A DNA stretch of 15,882 bases. Origin: an uncultured Acidimicrobiaceae bacterium. GTDB lineage: Bacteria > Actinomycetota > Acidimicrobiia > Acidimicrobiales > Microtrichaceae. Under the pieces are notes generated by a model that was given only the letters and a program-made list of their open reading frames with translations, searched no databases and was not told where the DNA came from. This document shows, in pieces, positions 6,781 to 14,077 of the stretch (its first letter is position 1; each line of letters starts with the position of its first letter). Location of the stretch: positions 1 through 15,882 of the forward strand of contig CALMLJ010000476.1 in the NCBI GenBank assembly GCA_937868025.1, in the 5' to 3' direction. Position numbers and translations under genes: made by a program.

Positions 6781-7929
6781 ATGTCCACCGATGTCGTCAT
6801 CGTCAGCGGCGTTCGCACGCCGATCGCCACCGCCTACAAGGGCTCGCTCGGTGGGGTGGACGCCTTCGCCCTCGCCGAGCTCGTGATCAAGGAAGCCGTC
6901 GAGCGTTCGGGCATCGCCCCCGCCGACTTCGAGGACATGGGCTTCGGCGAGTCGTTCCAGGGCGGTGGCAACATCGGCCGCAATGCCGCGATCCGCGCCG
7001 GCCTGAACAACCTCCCGGGCGTCGCCACCCAGCGCTGGTGCGCCTCGGGCATGGCCGGCGTCCAGTGGGTCGCCGCCAACATCTCGGCCGGAATGATCGA
7101 CGCCGGCCTCGCCGGTGGTGTCGAGTCGATGACGACCGCTCCCGCCAGCTCGAAGGGCGAGGAGAGCTTCTGGCTCTCGCCGGCCAACGAGCCCACCGAA
7201 CTCGCTCCCCCGTTCAACACCGCCCTCGGCGTCGGCGACAACGCCGCCCGCATCGCCGGCATCAGCCGCGAGGACGCCGATCTGTGGGCGTTCACGTCCC
7301 ACCAGAACGCCATCCGCGCCATCGACGAAGGCCGCTTCAAGAACGAGATCGTGCCCGTGCCCCTCCCCGGCGGCGGCGAGTTCTCCGTCGACGAGCACCC
7401 CCGCCGTGGCTCCACGCTCGAGAAGCTCGCCTCGCTCGGTGTGCTCAACCCGCAGTACGACTGGGCGACGACCACGGCCGGCAACGCGTCGGGACTCAAC
7501 GACGCCGCCGCTGCGCTCACGATCGTGTCCCGCGCCTACGCCGAGGCCCACGGCCTCAAGCCGCTTGCCGTGATCCGCGGATGGGCGTCGGTGGCCCTCA
7601 CCCCCGAGGAGACCGGCCTCACGCCCGAGCCCGCCATGCGCAAGGCGCTCGCCAAGGCCGGCATCGGCGTCTCCGACCTGCAGGCCGTCGAGATCAACGA
7701 GGCGTTCGCGTCCGTCGCCGTGGCGGCGACCCGCCGCCTCGGGCTCGACGAGGGCATCGTCAACCAGAACGGCTCGGGCTGCTCGCTCGGTCACCCCATC
7801 GGCTGCACCGGTGCTCGCATGATCGTCACGATGCTCAACGAGCTCGAGCGCACCGACTCGCAGTGGGGTGCCGTTGCGATGTGTGCCGCCGGCGGTATGG
7901 GCTCCGCCACCGTCATCGAACGCGTCTGA
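6781..7929 (+). CDS. Thiolase family protein (acetyl-CoA C-acyltransferase)
   Basis: A 382-residue thiolase of normal length. Thiolases either join two acetyl-CoA molecules or cleave 3-ketoacyl-CoA in beta-oxidation. All active-site parts are present: nucleophilic Cys87 in RWCASGM, EINEAF at 304-309, His338 in SLGHPIG, and the second Cys368 in MCAAGGMGSA. The N-terminal SGVRTPIATAYKGSLGG (9-25) is also typical. AGGGGGAA about 7 bases before the ATG is a good ribosome binding site and fixes the start; the longer upstream open frame is non-coding. It is read divergently from the F420-type oxidoreductase with a TetR-like palindrome between, consistent with a degradative acyl-CoA pathway. Biosynthetic versus degradative role and chain length are not decidable here. 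Confidence 0.95.
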   Translation: MSTDVVIVSGVRTPIATAYKGSLGGVDAFALAELVIKEAVERSGIAPADFEDMGFGESFQGGGNIGRNAAIRAGLNNLPGVATQRWCASGMAGVQWVAANISAGMIDAGLAGGVESMTTAPASSKGEESFWLSPANEPTELAPPFNTALGVGDNAARIAGISREDADLWAFTSHQNAIRAIDEGRFKNEIVPVPLPGGGEFSVDEHPRRGSTLEKLASLGVLNPQYDWATTTAGNASGLNDAAAALTIVSRAYAEAHGLKPLAVIRGWASVALTPEETGLTPEPAMRKALAKAGIGVSDLQAVEINEAFASVAVAATRRLGLDEGIVNQNGSGCSLGHPIGCTGARMIVTMLNELERTDSQWGAVAMCAAGGMGSATVIERV

Positions 7930-7974
7930 GTTCCACTCCGCCCTCGCTGGGCAACTCCACCTACTCTTTGCGGC

Positions 7975-8751
7975 ATGTCGTGGACTGACGGGCTGGCCGG
8001 TGGCGAACTTCCGCCTCCGGCCGGCCCGCCGGCCAACGTGCCGTGGGGTCCACCGACCCCCGCTGGGCCGCCGACCTCAACGTGGGGCGCGCCGGGGTGG
8101 GGCGCACCGACTCCCGCCTGGGGCGCACCGGTGCCGACCGCACCTCGCGGTTCGGTGTATGCGGAGTACGGCGTCCGCGACGTGCCGATCAGCTACGCCG
8201 GGTTCTGGCGGCGCCTCGCTGGCGCGTTCATCGACGGCCTGGTGCTGGGGCTGATCAACATCCCGGTCAATCTCGTGTTCCAACTCGTCGGCATGGCCTT
8301 CGTCAGTGCAACGCGATCGGCGGCCCTGCTCGTCGTGCTGCTGCTCGCGAACGTGTGCGTCAACCTCTTCATCTGGTGGCGCTTCGTGCCCGGCCGCATC
8401 GGCAGCACCGGGGCGACCGTCGGTATGAGCGCGATGCACATCAAGCTCGTCCCCGCCCGCGGTCGCGGCGGGGTGTCGAGCGGCCTTGCGTTCGTTCGGG
8501 CACTGTTGGCGTCCGTCCTCCAGTTCGTGTTCCTCATTCCCGCGTTCTTGTACGGCCTCACCCGACTCGTCGGCACCGACCTGGAGGCGCCCGACTCGTT
8601 CCGTACCCACGTCGTGCCCAACGCGTTCGTCGCGTCGGTCTTCGTGTTCCTCGTCCTCCTCGTGTACCTGCCGTCGCTCTGGAACCTGTTCGACCGCCGT
8701 TACCAGACGCTCTACGACAAGCTGTGCGGAGTCGTGGTGATCAACGACTGA
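7975..8751 (+). CDS. RDD family membrane protein with Pro/Gly/Trp-rich N-terminal tail
   Basis: The 258-residue protein starts with a low-complexity cytoplasmic tail (1-60) rich in Pro, Gly and Trp, including three WGAP units at about 37-52. The RDD domain begins at YAGFWRRLAGAFIDG (74-88), with its conserved Arg and Asp in the first membrane helix. Hydrophobic segments lie near 86-108, 114-136, 172-195 and 214-235, and the closing motif WNLFDRRYQTLYDKLCGVVV (236-255) is typical. RDD proteins are poorly characterised; some are proposed ion or small-solute transporters. ATG 7975 has no obvious Shine-Dalgarno and sits 45 bases after the thiolase stop. Co-transcription with the thiolase is possible, but there is no functional link. 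Confidence 0.9.
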   Translation: MSWTDGLAGGELPPPAGPPANVPWGPPTPAGPPTSTWGAPGWGAPTPAWGAPVPTAPRGSVYAEYGVRDVPISYAGFWRRLAGAFIDGLVLGLINIPVNLVFQLVGMAFVSATRSAALLVVLLLANVCVNLFIWWRFVPGRIGSTGATVGMSAMHIKLVPARGRGGVSSGLAFVRALLASVLQFVFLIPAFLYGLTRLVGTDLEAPDSFRTHVVPNAFVASVFVFLVLLVYLPSLWNLFDRRYQTLYDKLCGVVVIND

Positions 8752-8772
8752 CCGGCATCAACGACTGACCGG
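8740..8772 (+). repeat. 16-base tandem duplication across the RDD stop codon
   Basis: ATCAACGACTGACCGG occurs at 8740-8755 and again, identically, at 8757-8772, a 17-base period. The first copy holds the last codons (I-N-D) and TGA of the RDD gene; the second repeats the same Ile-Asn-Asp-stop string downstream. It looks like a recent small tandem duplication with no effect on the protein. Confidence 0.75.
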
Positions 8773-8773
8773 T

Positions 8774-8791
8774 GCCGACCTCCCGGTCGGC
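8774..8791. terminator. Candidate bidirectional terminator hairpin
   Basis: GCCGACC (8774-8780) and GGTCGGC (8785-8791) form a perfect 7-base stem closed by TCCC. It lies between the stops of the convergent RDD gene (8751) and small membrane protein gene (8800), where it could end both transcripts. There is no T-tract. Confidence 0.5.
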
Positions 8792-8799
8792 TACTCCCG

Positions 8800-9276
8800 T
8801 CAGGGGCAACCGGGCGGCAGGGCCGCGATCGGGACCACCTCCTGGCCGGCCACGGTCCAGTACCGGAGCGCCTCGGGGGCCCGCAGGTAGTCCGACCACA
8901 CGTCGGGCTCGGGCGTGGCGTTGGCCGCGGCGACGGCCGTGCGGAGCGTTGCGAGTTCGGTCCGGCAGGCGCTTGCCTCGCGGGACGGCGTGCCCGCCGG
9001 GACGGAGTCGAGATCGACCTCGTCGAGCACCGAGTCGCAGCCCCATCCGATTCCGCCGGCGATCGCGACGAGGATGACCAGCAGGATGATGCCGTTGCGC
9101 AGGACCTGGGCGCTCGTCCGTTCGCCCGTGCGAAGCGTCGTCGGTGCGGTGACCAGCCGTGCTTCCGGTGCCTGCGGTGGCGACGGCAACACCGGCCGAG
9201 CGGGCTGCATCGAGGGCGGGTACCACCGCAGGTCCGACGCCTGCCACCAATCCGGGCCTTGGGGGCTCGCGCTCAT
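8800..9276 (-). CDS. Small single-pass membrane protein with WWQASDLRWYPP N-terminus
   Basis: A 158-residue protein. The N-terminal motif GPDWWQASDLRWYPP (7-21) resembles the Trp/Tyr/Pro motif (DUF2510-like) opening many actinobacterial, especially acidimicrobial, membrane proteins. A Pro-rich linker follows, then one hydrophobic helix at about 61-80 (NGIILLVILVAIAGGIGWGC), then a 78-residue probably extracytoplasmic domain with Cys104 and Cys157. I recognise no catalytic motif. It is last in the minus-strand surface cluster, 60 bases after the PKD-like secreted protein gene, and faces the RDD gene tail to tail. The ATG at 9276 has no clear ribosome binding site. Function unknown. Confidence 0.75.
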   Translation of the reverse strand: MSASPQGPDWWQASDLRWYPPSMQPARPVLPSPPQAPEARLVTAPTTLRTGERTSAQVLRNGIILLVILVAIAGGIGWGCDSVLDEVDLDSVPAGTPSREASACRTELATLRTAVAAANATPEPDVWSDYLRAPEALRYWTVAGQEVVPIAALPPGCP

Positions 9277-9336
9277 GGCACGACACTATCGATCAGGACG
9301 ATTCGGAGCGCCGGCCGACGCCTCGGCACCTCGTGC

Positions 9337-10266
9337 TCACGTGCCGGTCCGGATCACCGTCTCCTTCTCCTGCACGCGGTACGGCGTGGTGGTGGTGCGA
9401 TCGATGGTGCCGAGGTCGCCGGTCGTGCCGTTGGTCGCCGACCAGGTGAGTCGCCAGGTCGCCGTCGTGTCGATCGTGAGATCGCGGGTCGGCGCTGCGA
9501 ACCGGTGATGACACGCCGTCGTCTGGTCGCGGACCGGTACAGCCGGATCGAACGCCTTCGGTGGCCCGGTGCAGGTGACGACGACGCCATCGTCGCGGGA
9601 CACCTCGCCGGGCACTGCGTTGATCTCGTACTTCGTCGTCGTGAGCTTCGCCGACACCATGACCGTCACCCCGGCCGCCGTCGCCGACGCGGTCTGCGTG
9701 GGGAGGTCGTTCGTCCAGAGCCAGGTGTCGAAGTTGGGGAACGTCTGGTTCGGGGGCGAGAACCGCGGCTCGGGCAAGTCGATGTCAATGTTGGCGAGCG
9801 CCGTGTCCACGAGCTGCGCGGTCAGGCTCGGCCCACCGCCACCGCCTGCGGCCGGACCCGTCGACGTGTACAACGTCGGCCCCTCCACCCGGGCGCCCGT
9901 CGAGGTGTCGAAGCAGGATCGCCAAACCTGCGTCCCGACCGGGAGGTCGTAGGGGTTGCCGGCGTCGGCGCCGGTGCCGCCCAACGGGTTCGCAATGTCG
10001 ATCGTCTTGAACGTGCACGTCACCTTGCCGGCGCCCTTGCCACGATGCGCGTTGCGCCCCGAGGTCGGGATCACCGACTGCTGCGACCCGGCACCGACCG
10101 TCGCCTGCGCCCCAGTGTCGGTGCGAGTCCCGGAGGTGTGCACGCCAGAGCCACCGTGCAGGGGTGGCGGAGACGAACCAGCAGTCTGTGCCCCGGCAGG
10201 ACCGGGCGTCAGCACTACCCCTACGGCAGTGAGCAGTCCGAGTATTCGTCGGAGGGGTCTATCCAT
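9337..10266 (-). CDS. Secreted protein with PKD-like C-terminal region
   Basis: The 309-residue protein begins with a signal peptide: MDRPLRRIL, a hydrophobic core to about residue 20, and a likely AGA|QT cleavage near 26. A Ser/Thr/Gly-rich segment (27-80) follows. Four cysteines occur as two pairs (84 and 118; 232 and 252). The region 165-305 (LPEPRFSPPN, WLWTNDLP, then TCTGPPKAFDP and ACHHRF at 231-256) resembles, from memory, secreted Streptomyces proteins often labelled 'ATP/GTP-binding' that carry a PKD-like fold with a CxGPG...CxHxY pattern. No nucleotide-binding motif is visible, so that label should not be transferred. ATG 10266 has GGAG 9 bases upstream and overlaps the preceding lipoprotein gene by 46 bases, suggesting translational coupling. 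Confidence 0.75.
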   Translation of the reverse strand: MDRPLRRILGLLTAVGVVLTPGPAGAQTAGSSPPPLHGGSGVHTSGTRTDTGAQATVGAGSQQSVIPTSGRNAHRGKGAGKVTCTFKTIDIANPLGGTGADAGNPYDLPVGTQVWRSCFDTSTGARVEGPTLYTSTGPAAGGGGGPSLTAQLVDTALANIDIDLPEPRFSPPNQTFPNFDTWLWTNDLPTQTASATAAGVTVMVSAKLTTTKYEINAVPGEVSRDDGVVVTCTGPPKAFDPAVPVRDQTTACHHRFAAPTRDLTIDTTATWRLTWSATNGTTGDLGTIDRTTTTPYRVQEKETVIRTGT

Positions 10267-10892
10267 TCGCGTCCGCTCCACTTCCATCCTCCGTCGATTA
10301 GCTCGAGAGTTTCGAGATAGCGATACGGTCGATCCCCGGGCGGCGTGATGACACCCTTCGGGTCGACGCTCTCTTCGTTGGGGAAGCGACAGACGTTGAG
10401 CTCGACCATCGTGTCCGAGACCTGCGAGAAGCCCTCGATTCGGCGCAGCGGCCCCGAGGACTCAACCGTACGAACCGTTGTCCCTGATTCGCGCAGGCCT
10501 CGGATCGTGGATCGCCAGGTCTCAAGCTGGCCCGGGGCGATGTGGTTTGCGAGTGCCGGGGAGTTCTCATCACCAGCGATCGTGGCCGCCAGCAGATCCG
10601 CGTACGCGGCGTCGTACGCCGCGGCGACCTCGGTGAGCAGCTCGCTCGGCGGCGCGGTGGTGAGCGGCTTCGTCACCGGCGGGGACGTCGGCGATGCCGA
10701 TGTCGTCGACGTGGCGGCGGCGTCGTCGGCGACGGTCGTCGTCGACTCGAGGCCAGCGGTGGTCGTCGGGTCGACGGTCGTCGTCGGGCCGGCAGTGACG
10801 GGCGTCGGATCGGCACTCGAGTCGTCCGAGCAGCCGGCGGTCAGGAGCGTCGCAGCGAGTGCGGCGGCGACGACGGATCGGTGAAGAGACAT
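10221..10892 (-). CDS. Thr/Ser-rich lipoprotein, unknown function
   Basis: A 223-residue lipoprotein. A short basic N-terminus and hydrophobic core end in the lipobox LTAGC, with Cys21 as the lipidated residue. Residues 22-82 form a Thr/Ser/Pro/Ala/Asp-rich linker like those that carry surface domains through the actinobacterial envelope. The C-terminal domain (83-223) starts with a helical stretch (ELLTEVAAAYDAAYADLLAA), contains FSQVSDTMVELNVCRFPNEE and ends with WKWSGREWIDPSDEYSDC. The fold suggests a small alpha/beta, perhaps NTF2-like, domain, but this is a guess. ATG 10892 is chosen because the signal peptide begins there; the upstream open frame is not protein-like. It follows the PPOX gene by 50 bases and overlaps the PKD-like gene. 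Confidence 0.8.
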   Translation of the reverse strand: MSLHRSVVAAALAATLLTAGCSDDSSADPTPVTAGPTTTVDPTTTAGLESTTTVADDAAATSTTSASPTSPPVTKPLTTAPPSELLTEVAAAYDAAYADLLAATIAGDENSPALANHIAPGQLETWRSTIRGLRESGTTVRTVESSGPLRRIEGFSQVSDTMVELNVCRFPNEESVDPKGVITPPGDRPYRYLETLELIDGGWKWSGREWIDPSDEYSDCSLP

Positions 10893-10942
10893 CGGGTCCG
10901 ACGGTACGGATCCGCTCCGAGTGCCTCGATGGGCGATCTCCC

Positions 10943-11359
10943 CTATTCGGTCCAGGGACCGACGCCACCGACCCGGTTCGCGGTGATGCGGATGACCGTG
11001 CCCGGGGGCGGGTCGGGCATCGGGGGGAACTTCACGTCCGGCCCGAGATATCCGTGCGCCAGTTCCTGCAGCAGCTCCGGTGCGCCGCCGGCCTCGGTCG
11101 TCGCCAGGCCGTGCACGACGATGTACTCGTCGAGACCGATCTCGTTGCGTTCGCCGGTGATGACCGTGACGGTGGCCCGGGGATCGCGGTCGAGGTTGCG
11201 CACCTTCTGACCGGCGCCGAGGTGACCGATGAGGATGTCGTCGCCGTCGGTCTTCGCCCACACGACGGACACCTGGGTGCTGCCGTCGGGGTTGATGGTC
11301 GTGAGGTGGGCGAGTTTCGAGCTGTTGAGCGCAGCTTGGGCTGCTTCGTTGAGCACCAT
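10943..11359 (-). CDS. PPOX-class F420-dependent oxidoreductase (Rv1155-like)
   Basis: A 138-residue split beta-barrel flavin/deazaflavin oxidoreductase. The N-terminal pattern LAHLTTINPDGSTQVSVVW (16-34), the cofactor phosphate-binding segment KVRNLDRDPRATV (52-64) and the C-terminal RVGGVGPW (129-136) match the PPOX-class subfamily predicted to bind coenzyme F420, as Mycobacterium Rv1155 does. These enzymes reduce diverse small molecules with F420H2; the native substrate is usually unknown. I chose ATG 11359; a GTG one codon upstream (11362) is possible. It is a cytoplasmic enzyme set within a run of exported proteins, 44 bases after the RCC1 lipoprotein gene, so its role in that cluster is unclear. 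Confidence 0.92.
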   Translation of the reverse strand: MVLNEAAQAALNSSKLAHLTTINPDGSTQVSVVWAKTDGDDILIGHLGAGQKVRNLDRDPRATVTVITGERNEIGLDEYIVVHGLATTEAGGAPELLQELAHGYLGPDVKFPPMPDPPPGTVIRITANRVGGVGPWTE

Positions 11360-11402
11360 CACGTCACCGTAGACCGACCGGAACCCATCGACCCGCAGGA
11401 GG

Positions 11403-12776
11403 TCAGACTCCCGGCACCGTGCCGGGGTACGGCTGATACGTCAGGGTCGTCGCGAAGCCGAGCTGGCCTCGATCGTTGGACCCCCAGCACCGCACTCCCG
11501 TTCCCGGGACGATCGCGCACACGTGGAAGTCGCCGGCGACCAGTTGTGTCGCTCCCGACAGTGCCGCGGCGTCGACCGGCGTGCGGCGTTCGGTGGTCGT
11601 TCCGTCCGCCAGCATCCCCGAGATGTTGTAGCCCCAGCAGCGGGCGGTTCCACCCGACGAGATCAGCGCACACGAGAACGCGGTGCCGGTGGCGGCGGCA
11701 CCCGCGCCGACGAGCCCGACGACCGGCGTGGGCGACGGCCGGCTGGTCGCCGTACCGTCGCCGATCCCGCCGTTGGAGTTGGCACCCCAGCATCGAGCGG
11801 TGCCAGCCGTGATCGCGCAGGAGTGGGAGTCGCCGACCGCAAGGTCGGTCACGCCGCTGAGCCCCGAGACCGCCACGGGGACGGTGAACGTATCGGTGGT
11901 CCCGTTGCCCAACTGGCCGTAGATGTTGGTCCCCCAGCACTTCACTGTGCCGTCGAGCAGCTGCGCGCACGTGAACGCGGCTCCGGCGTGAACCTCGGCG
12001 ACACCGGTGACGCCGCCGGCGACCACGGCGGTCGATCGGACCGCGTTGGTGCCGTCACCGAGCTGATAGGCGGTGTTCGCCCCCCAGCACTTGACCGTCG
12101 CGTCGCTCAGGCGGGCGCAGGCGTGCCCGAGGCCGACCGTCACCTGGGTGGCGTTCGCGACGTTCAACACGGTGACGGCGGTGTTCCGCTGCGTCGTCGT
12201 CCCGTCGCCCAGCTTCCCCGACGTGTTGTCGCCCCAGCAGGCGACGGTGCCGTTGGCGAGCAGCGCGCACGTCGACCCTCCGCCCGCGGCGATCTGTGTG
12301 GCAGTCGAGATCCCGAGGACCTCCGTGGGTGCGGCCCGGTCGGCCGTCGACCCGTCGCCCAGCTGCCCCTGGTTGTTGCCACCCCAGCACGCGACGTGGC
12401 CCGTCGAGAGCAGCGCGCAGGAGTGGGAGCGTCCCGCGGCGAGGCCGACCGCCACGACGGGCTGAGGCGGGACGGTGACCGGGGGTGCCGTCGGAGGAGG
12501 CGTCGTCGCAGGCGGCGCGGTCGTCGTCTGTGACGCGTTGTACTGATCGATGAGGTTGATCGCTCGAGTCAGCGACATCGAGACCTTCCACCGCTTGTTC
12601 ACGCATTGCAGGACGTTGCGTGAGTCGCGGGCGAATCCCGACCCGGTGCAGCGCCGCCCGGCCCGCTGGACCGGGAGTCGAAGGACCGTCCCGGCATCGC
12701 AGCCGGTGGCGAGCGTAAGCGCCGCGACAAGGATGACGATCCCGGCCGTCCACCGTGACCCAGAACGATTCGACAT
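11403..12776 (-). CDS. RCC1-repeat lipoprotein, predicted seven-bladed surface beta-propeller
   Basis: A 457-residue exported protein. The N-terminal hydrophobic segment ends in the lipobox LATGC (Cys26). A small domain with Cys43 and Cys58 (pattern C...FARDS..VLQC..KRW) follows, then a Thr/Pro linker (82-106). From about 108 to the end come seven RCC1 units, each with a Cys-Ala start and a Cys-Trp-Gly-x-Asn turn and, in most, GQLGDGT. The cysteine pairs are at 120/130, 170/180, 220/230, 270/280, 320/329, 369/380 and 420/430, a nearly exact 50-residue period. Seven units match one closed propeller. RCC1 domains usually bind proteins; bacterial secreted versions are uncharacterised. AGGGGG lies just before two adjacent ATGs (12779 and 12776); I use 12776, which gives the better spacing. 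First gene of the five-gene minus-strand cluster. Confidence 0.92.
   Translation of the reverse strand: MSNRSGSRWTAGIVILVAALTLATGCDAGTVLRLPVQRAGRRCTGSGFARDSRNVLQCVNKRWKVSMSLTRAINLIDQYNASQTTTAPPATTPPPTAPPVTVPPQPVVAVGLAAGRSHSCALLSTGHVACWGGNNQGQLGDGSTADRAAPTEVLGISTATQIAAGGGSTCALLANGTVACWGDNTSGKLGDGTTTQRNTAVTVLNVANATQVTVGLGHACARLSDATVKCWGANTAYQLGDGTNAVRSTAVVAGGVTGVAEVHAGAAFTCAQLLDGTVKCWGTNIYGQLGNGTTDTFTVPVAVSGLSGVTDLAVGDSHSCAITAGTARCWGANSNGGIGDGTATSRPSPTPVVGLVGAGAAATGTAFSCALISSGGTARCWGYNISGMLADGTTTERRTPVDAAALSGATQLVAGDFHVCAIVPGTGVRCWGSNDRGQLGFATTLTYQPYPGTVPGV
11480..12395 (-). repeat. Seven-fold internal repeat (about 150 bases) encoding RCC1 units
   Basis: The Cys-Trp-Gly codons appear on the plus strand as CCCCAGCA-like octamers near 11483, 11633, 11786, 11933, 12083, 12233 and 12383, a period of about 150 bases. 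Between these anchors the units differ considerably, so the array is old and kept by selection on the protein rather than a recent DNA expansion. Confidence 0.8.
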
Positions 12777-12817
12777 CATGCCCCCTGCTCTTCGACGCGG
12801 CACACGCGGCGACCCCA

Positions 12818-12835
12818 CGCACGCCGACGCGTGCG
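12818..12835. promoter_or_regulatory. Perfect inverted repeat in the RCC1 gene leader
   Basis: CGCACGC-CGAC-GCGTGCG is a perfect 7-base inverted repeat in the 139-base divergent gap between the RCC1 lipoprotein gene and the HAD gene, about 42 bases upstream of the RCC1 start. It could be an operator or a hairpin in the RCC1 mRNA leader. A TACGAT hexamer on the minus strand (12848-12843) is a possible -10 element just upstream, without a good -35. GC-rich symmetry of this size can occur by chance. Confidence 0.3.
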
Positions 12836-12915
12836 CTGCGGGATCGTAGAGCCTGCCGCCCGGGTGCGGGATATGAGTGAAGCTGCCCAGAGCGAGCCGC
12901 TACCGTTCCGCTCCG

Positions 12916-13590
12916 GTGTGGCCCGATCTCGTGATCTTCGACTGTGACGGTGTCCTCGTCGACAGCGAGCGGCTGACTGTCGATGTCGAGGCCCGCGTCC
13001 TCACCGAGCTCGGCTGGCCCATCACGCCCGACGAGGTGGTCGAACGCTTCGTCGGACGCTCGTCGGCCAGCATGCTCGCCGAGGTGGAACGGCGTCTCGG
13101 CCGCGAACTGACCGAGCAGTTCGACGTCACCTCGACGATCGAGATCCGCTCGGCGTTCGAGACCCGACTCGAAGCAGTCGAGGGAATCGCCGACCTGCTG
13201 GATGCGATCGACGCTGCCGGTGTGCCGACGTGCGTGGCCTCCAGCGGGAGCCACGAAAAGATGCGGGCCACGCTGGGCATCACCGGCTTGTGGGACCGGT
13301 TCGACGGCCGGATCTTCTCCGCCGACGAAGTGGCGCACGGCAAGCCCGCGCCCGACCTCTTCGTCCACGCCGCGGCGCGGATGGACGTCGATCCGGCAGG
13401 CTGCGCCGTGGTGGAGGACAGCCCGTTCGGGGTGCAGGCGGCGATCGCTGCCGGAATGACGGCGTACGGGTTCACGGGCGGTCTGGCCGCGGACGGGGTG
13501 CTGGCGGCCGCCGGGGCGATTCTGTTCGCCAACATGAGCGATCTCGTGGACCTGTTGGACGCACCCCGCCCGCCCCGTGTGGAAGGGTGA
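12916..13590 (+). CDS. HAD-superfamily hydrolase (beta-phosphoglucomutase/phosphatase-like, subfamily IA)
   Basis: A 224-residue HAD enzyme. Motif I is [11 protein letters not shown] (8-18), with nucleophile Asp9 and acid/base Asp11. Motif II is in CVASSGS (106-112), motif III is Lys143 in HGKPAPD, and motif IV is VVEDSPFG (165-172). The helical cap between motifs I and II (about 19-90) is the C1 type of phosphoglycolate phosphatases, sugar-phosphate phosphatases and beta-phosphoglucomutases. Phosphatase or mutase activity on a small phosphorylated metabolite follows from the family; the substrate is unknown. GTG 12916 puts motif I at the usual distance from the N-terminus. A GTG at 12877 would add 13 basic residues and has a slightly better Shine-Dalgarno, so it cannot be excluded. 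The nitrobindin-like gene starts 4 bases after the stop. Confidence 0.92.
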   Translation: MWPDLVIFDCDGVLVDSERLTVDVEARVLTELGWPITPDEVVERFVGRSSASMLAEVERRLGRELTEQFDVTSTIEIRSAFETRLEAVEGIADLLDAIDAAGVPTCVASSGSHEKMRATLGITGLWDRFDGRIFSADEVAHGKPAPDLFVHAAARMDVDPAGCAVVEDSPFGVQAAIAAGMTAYGFTGGLAADGVLAAAGAILFANMSDLVDLLDAPRPPRVEG

Positions 13591-13594
13591 CGCG

Positions 13595-14077
13595 ATGGCC
13601 GACGCTTCACCTGATCTGCATCCCGACATCGCCGCGCTCGCTCACCTGCTCGGCACCTGGTCGGGCCACGGCGCCGGCAGCTACCCCACCATCGAACCGT
13701 TCGAGTACGACGAGACGATCACGTTCGGCCACGTCGGCAAGCCGTTCCTGAGCTACGGCCAGCGCACCACGAGGTCCGACACCGGGTTGCCCTCCCACGC
13801 CGAACTCGGATACCTCCGTTCCGACGGGACGTCGGCGGTCGAGCTGATCCTCGCCCACCCCACCGGCCTCACCGAACTGTGCGAAGGCACGATCGACGGC
13901 GCGACGATCACGCTCCGATCGATCTCTGTCGTCGGTTCGTCGACCGCCAAGCCGGTGCGTGCCGTCGAACGTCAGCTCACCGTCGAGGGCGACCGCCTCC
14001 ACTACGTGCTGCGGATGTCCGCCGTCGGACTCCCGATGACCCATCACCTCGAAGCCGAGCTGGTCAGGCAGGCCTGA
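13595..14077 (+). CDS. Nitrobindin-like haem-binding beta-barrel protein (DUF1794)
   Basis: A 160-residue protein of the nitrobindin/FABP-like family, matching the length of Mycobacterium Rv2717c. Near the N-terminus is [19 protein letters not shown] (18-36), the family hallmark, and near the C-terminus is [12 protein letters not shown] (145-156). One of His150/His151 corresponds to the proximal haem ligand of known nitrobindins. The family binds ferric haem in a ten-stranded barrel and reacts with NO and peroxynitrite; that role is inferred. GGAAGGG 7 bases before ATG 13595 supports the start. It is probably co-transcribed with the HAD gene and overlaps the convergent GH13 gene by 14 bases. 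Confidence 0.9.
   Translation: MADASPDLHPDIAALAHLLGTWSGHGAGSYPTIEPFEYDETITFGHVGKPFLSYGQRTTRSDTGLPSHAELGYLRSDGTSAVELILAHPTGLTELCEGTIDGATITLRSISVVGSSTAKPVRAVERQLTVEGDRLHYVLRMSAVGLPMTHHLEAELVRQA

Noticed and set aside
11480..12395. Regular 150-base spacing of a CCCCAGCA octamer, considered as a CRISPR or DNA repeat array
   Set aside because: The octamer is the Cys-Trp-Gly codon string of each RCC1 unit; the period equals 50 codons and the spacers are coding and related to each other.
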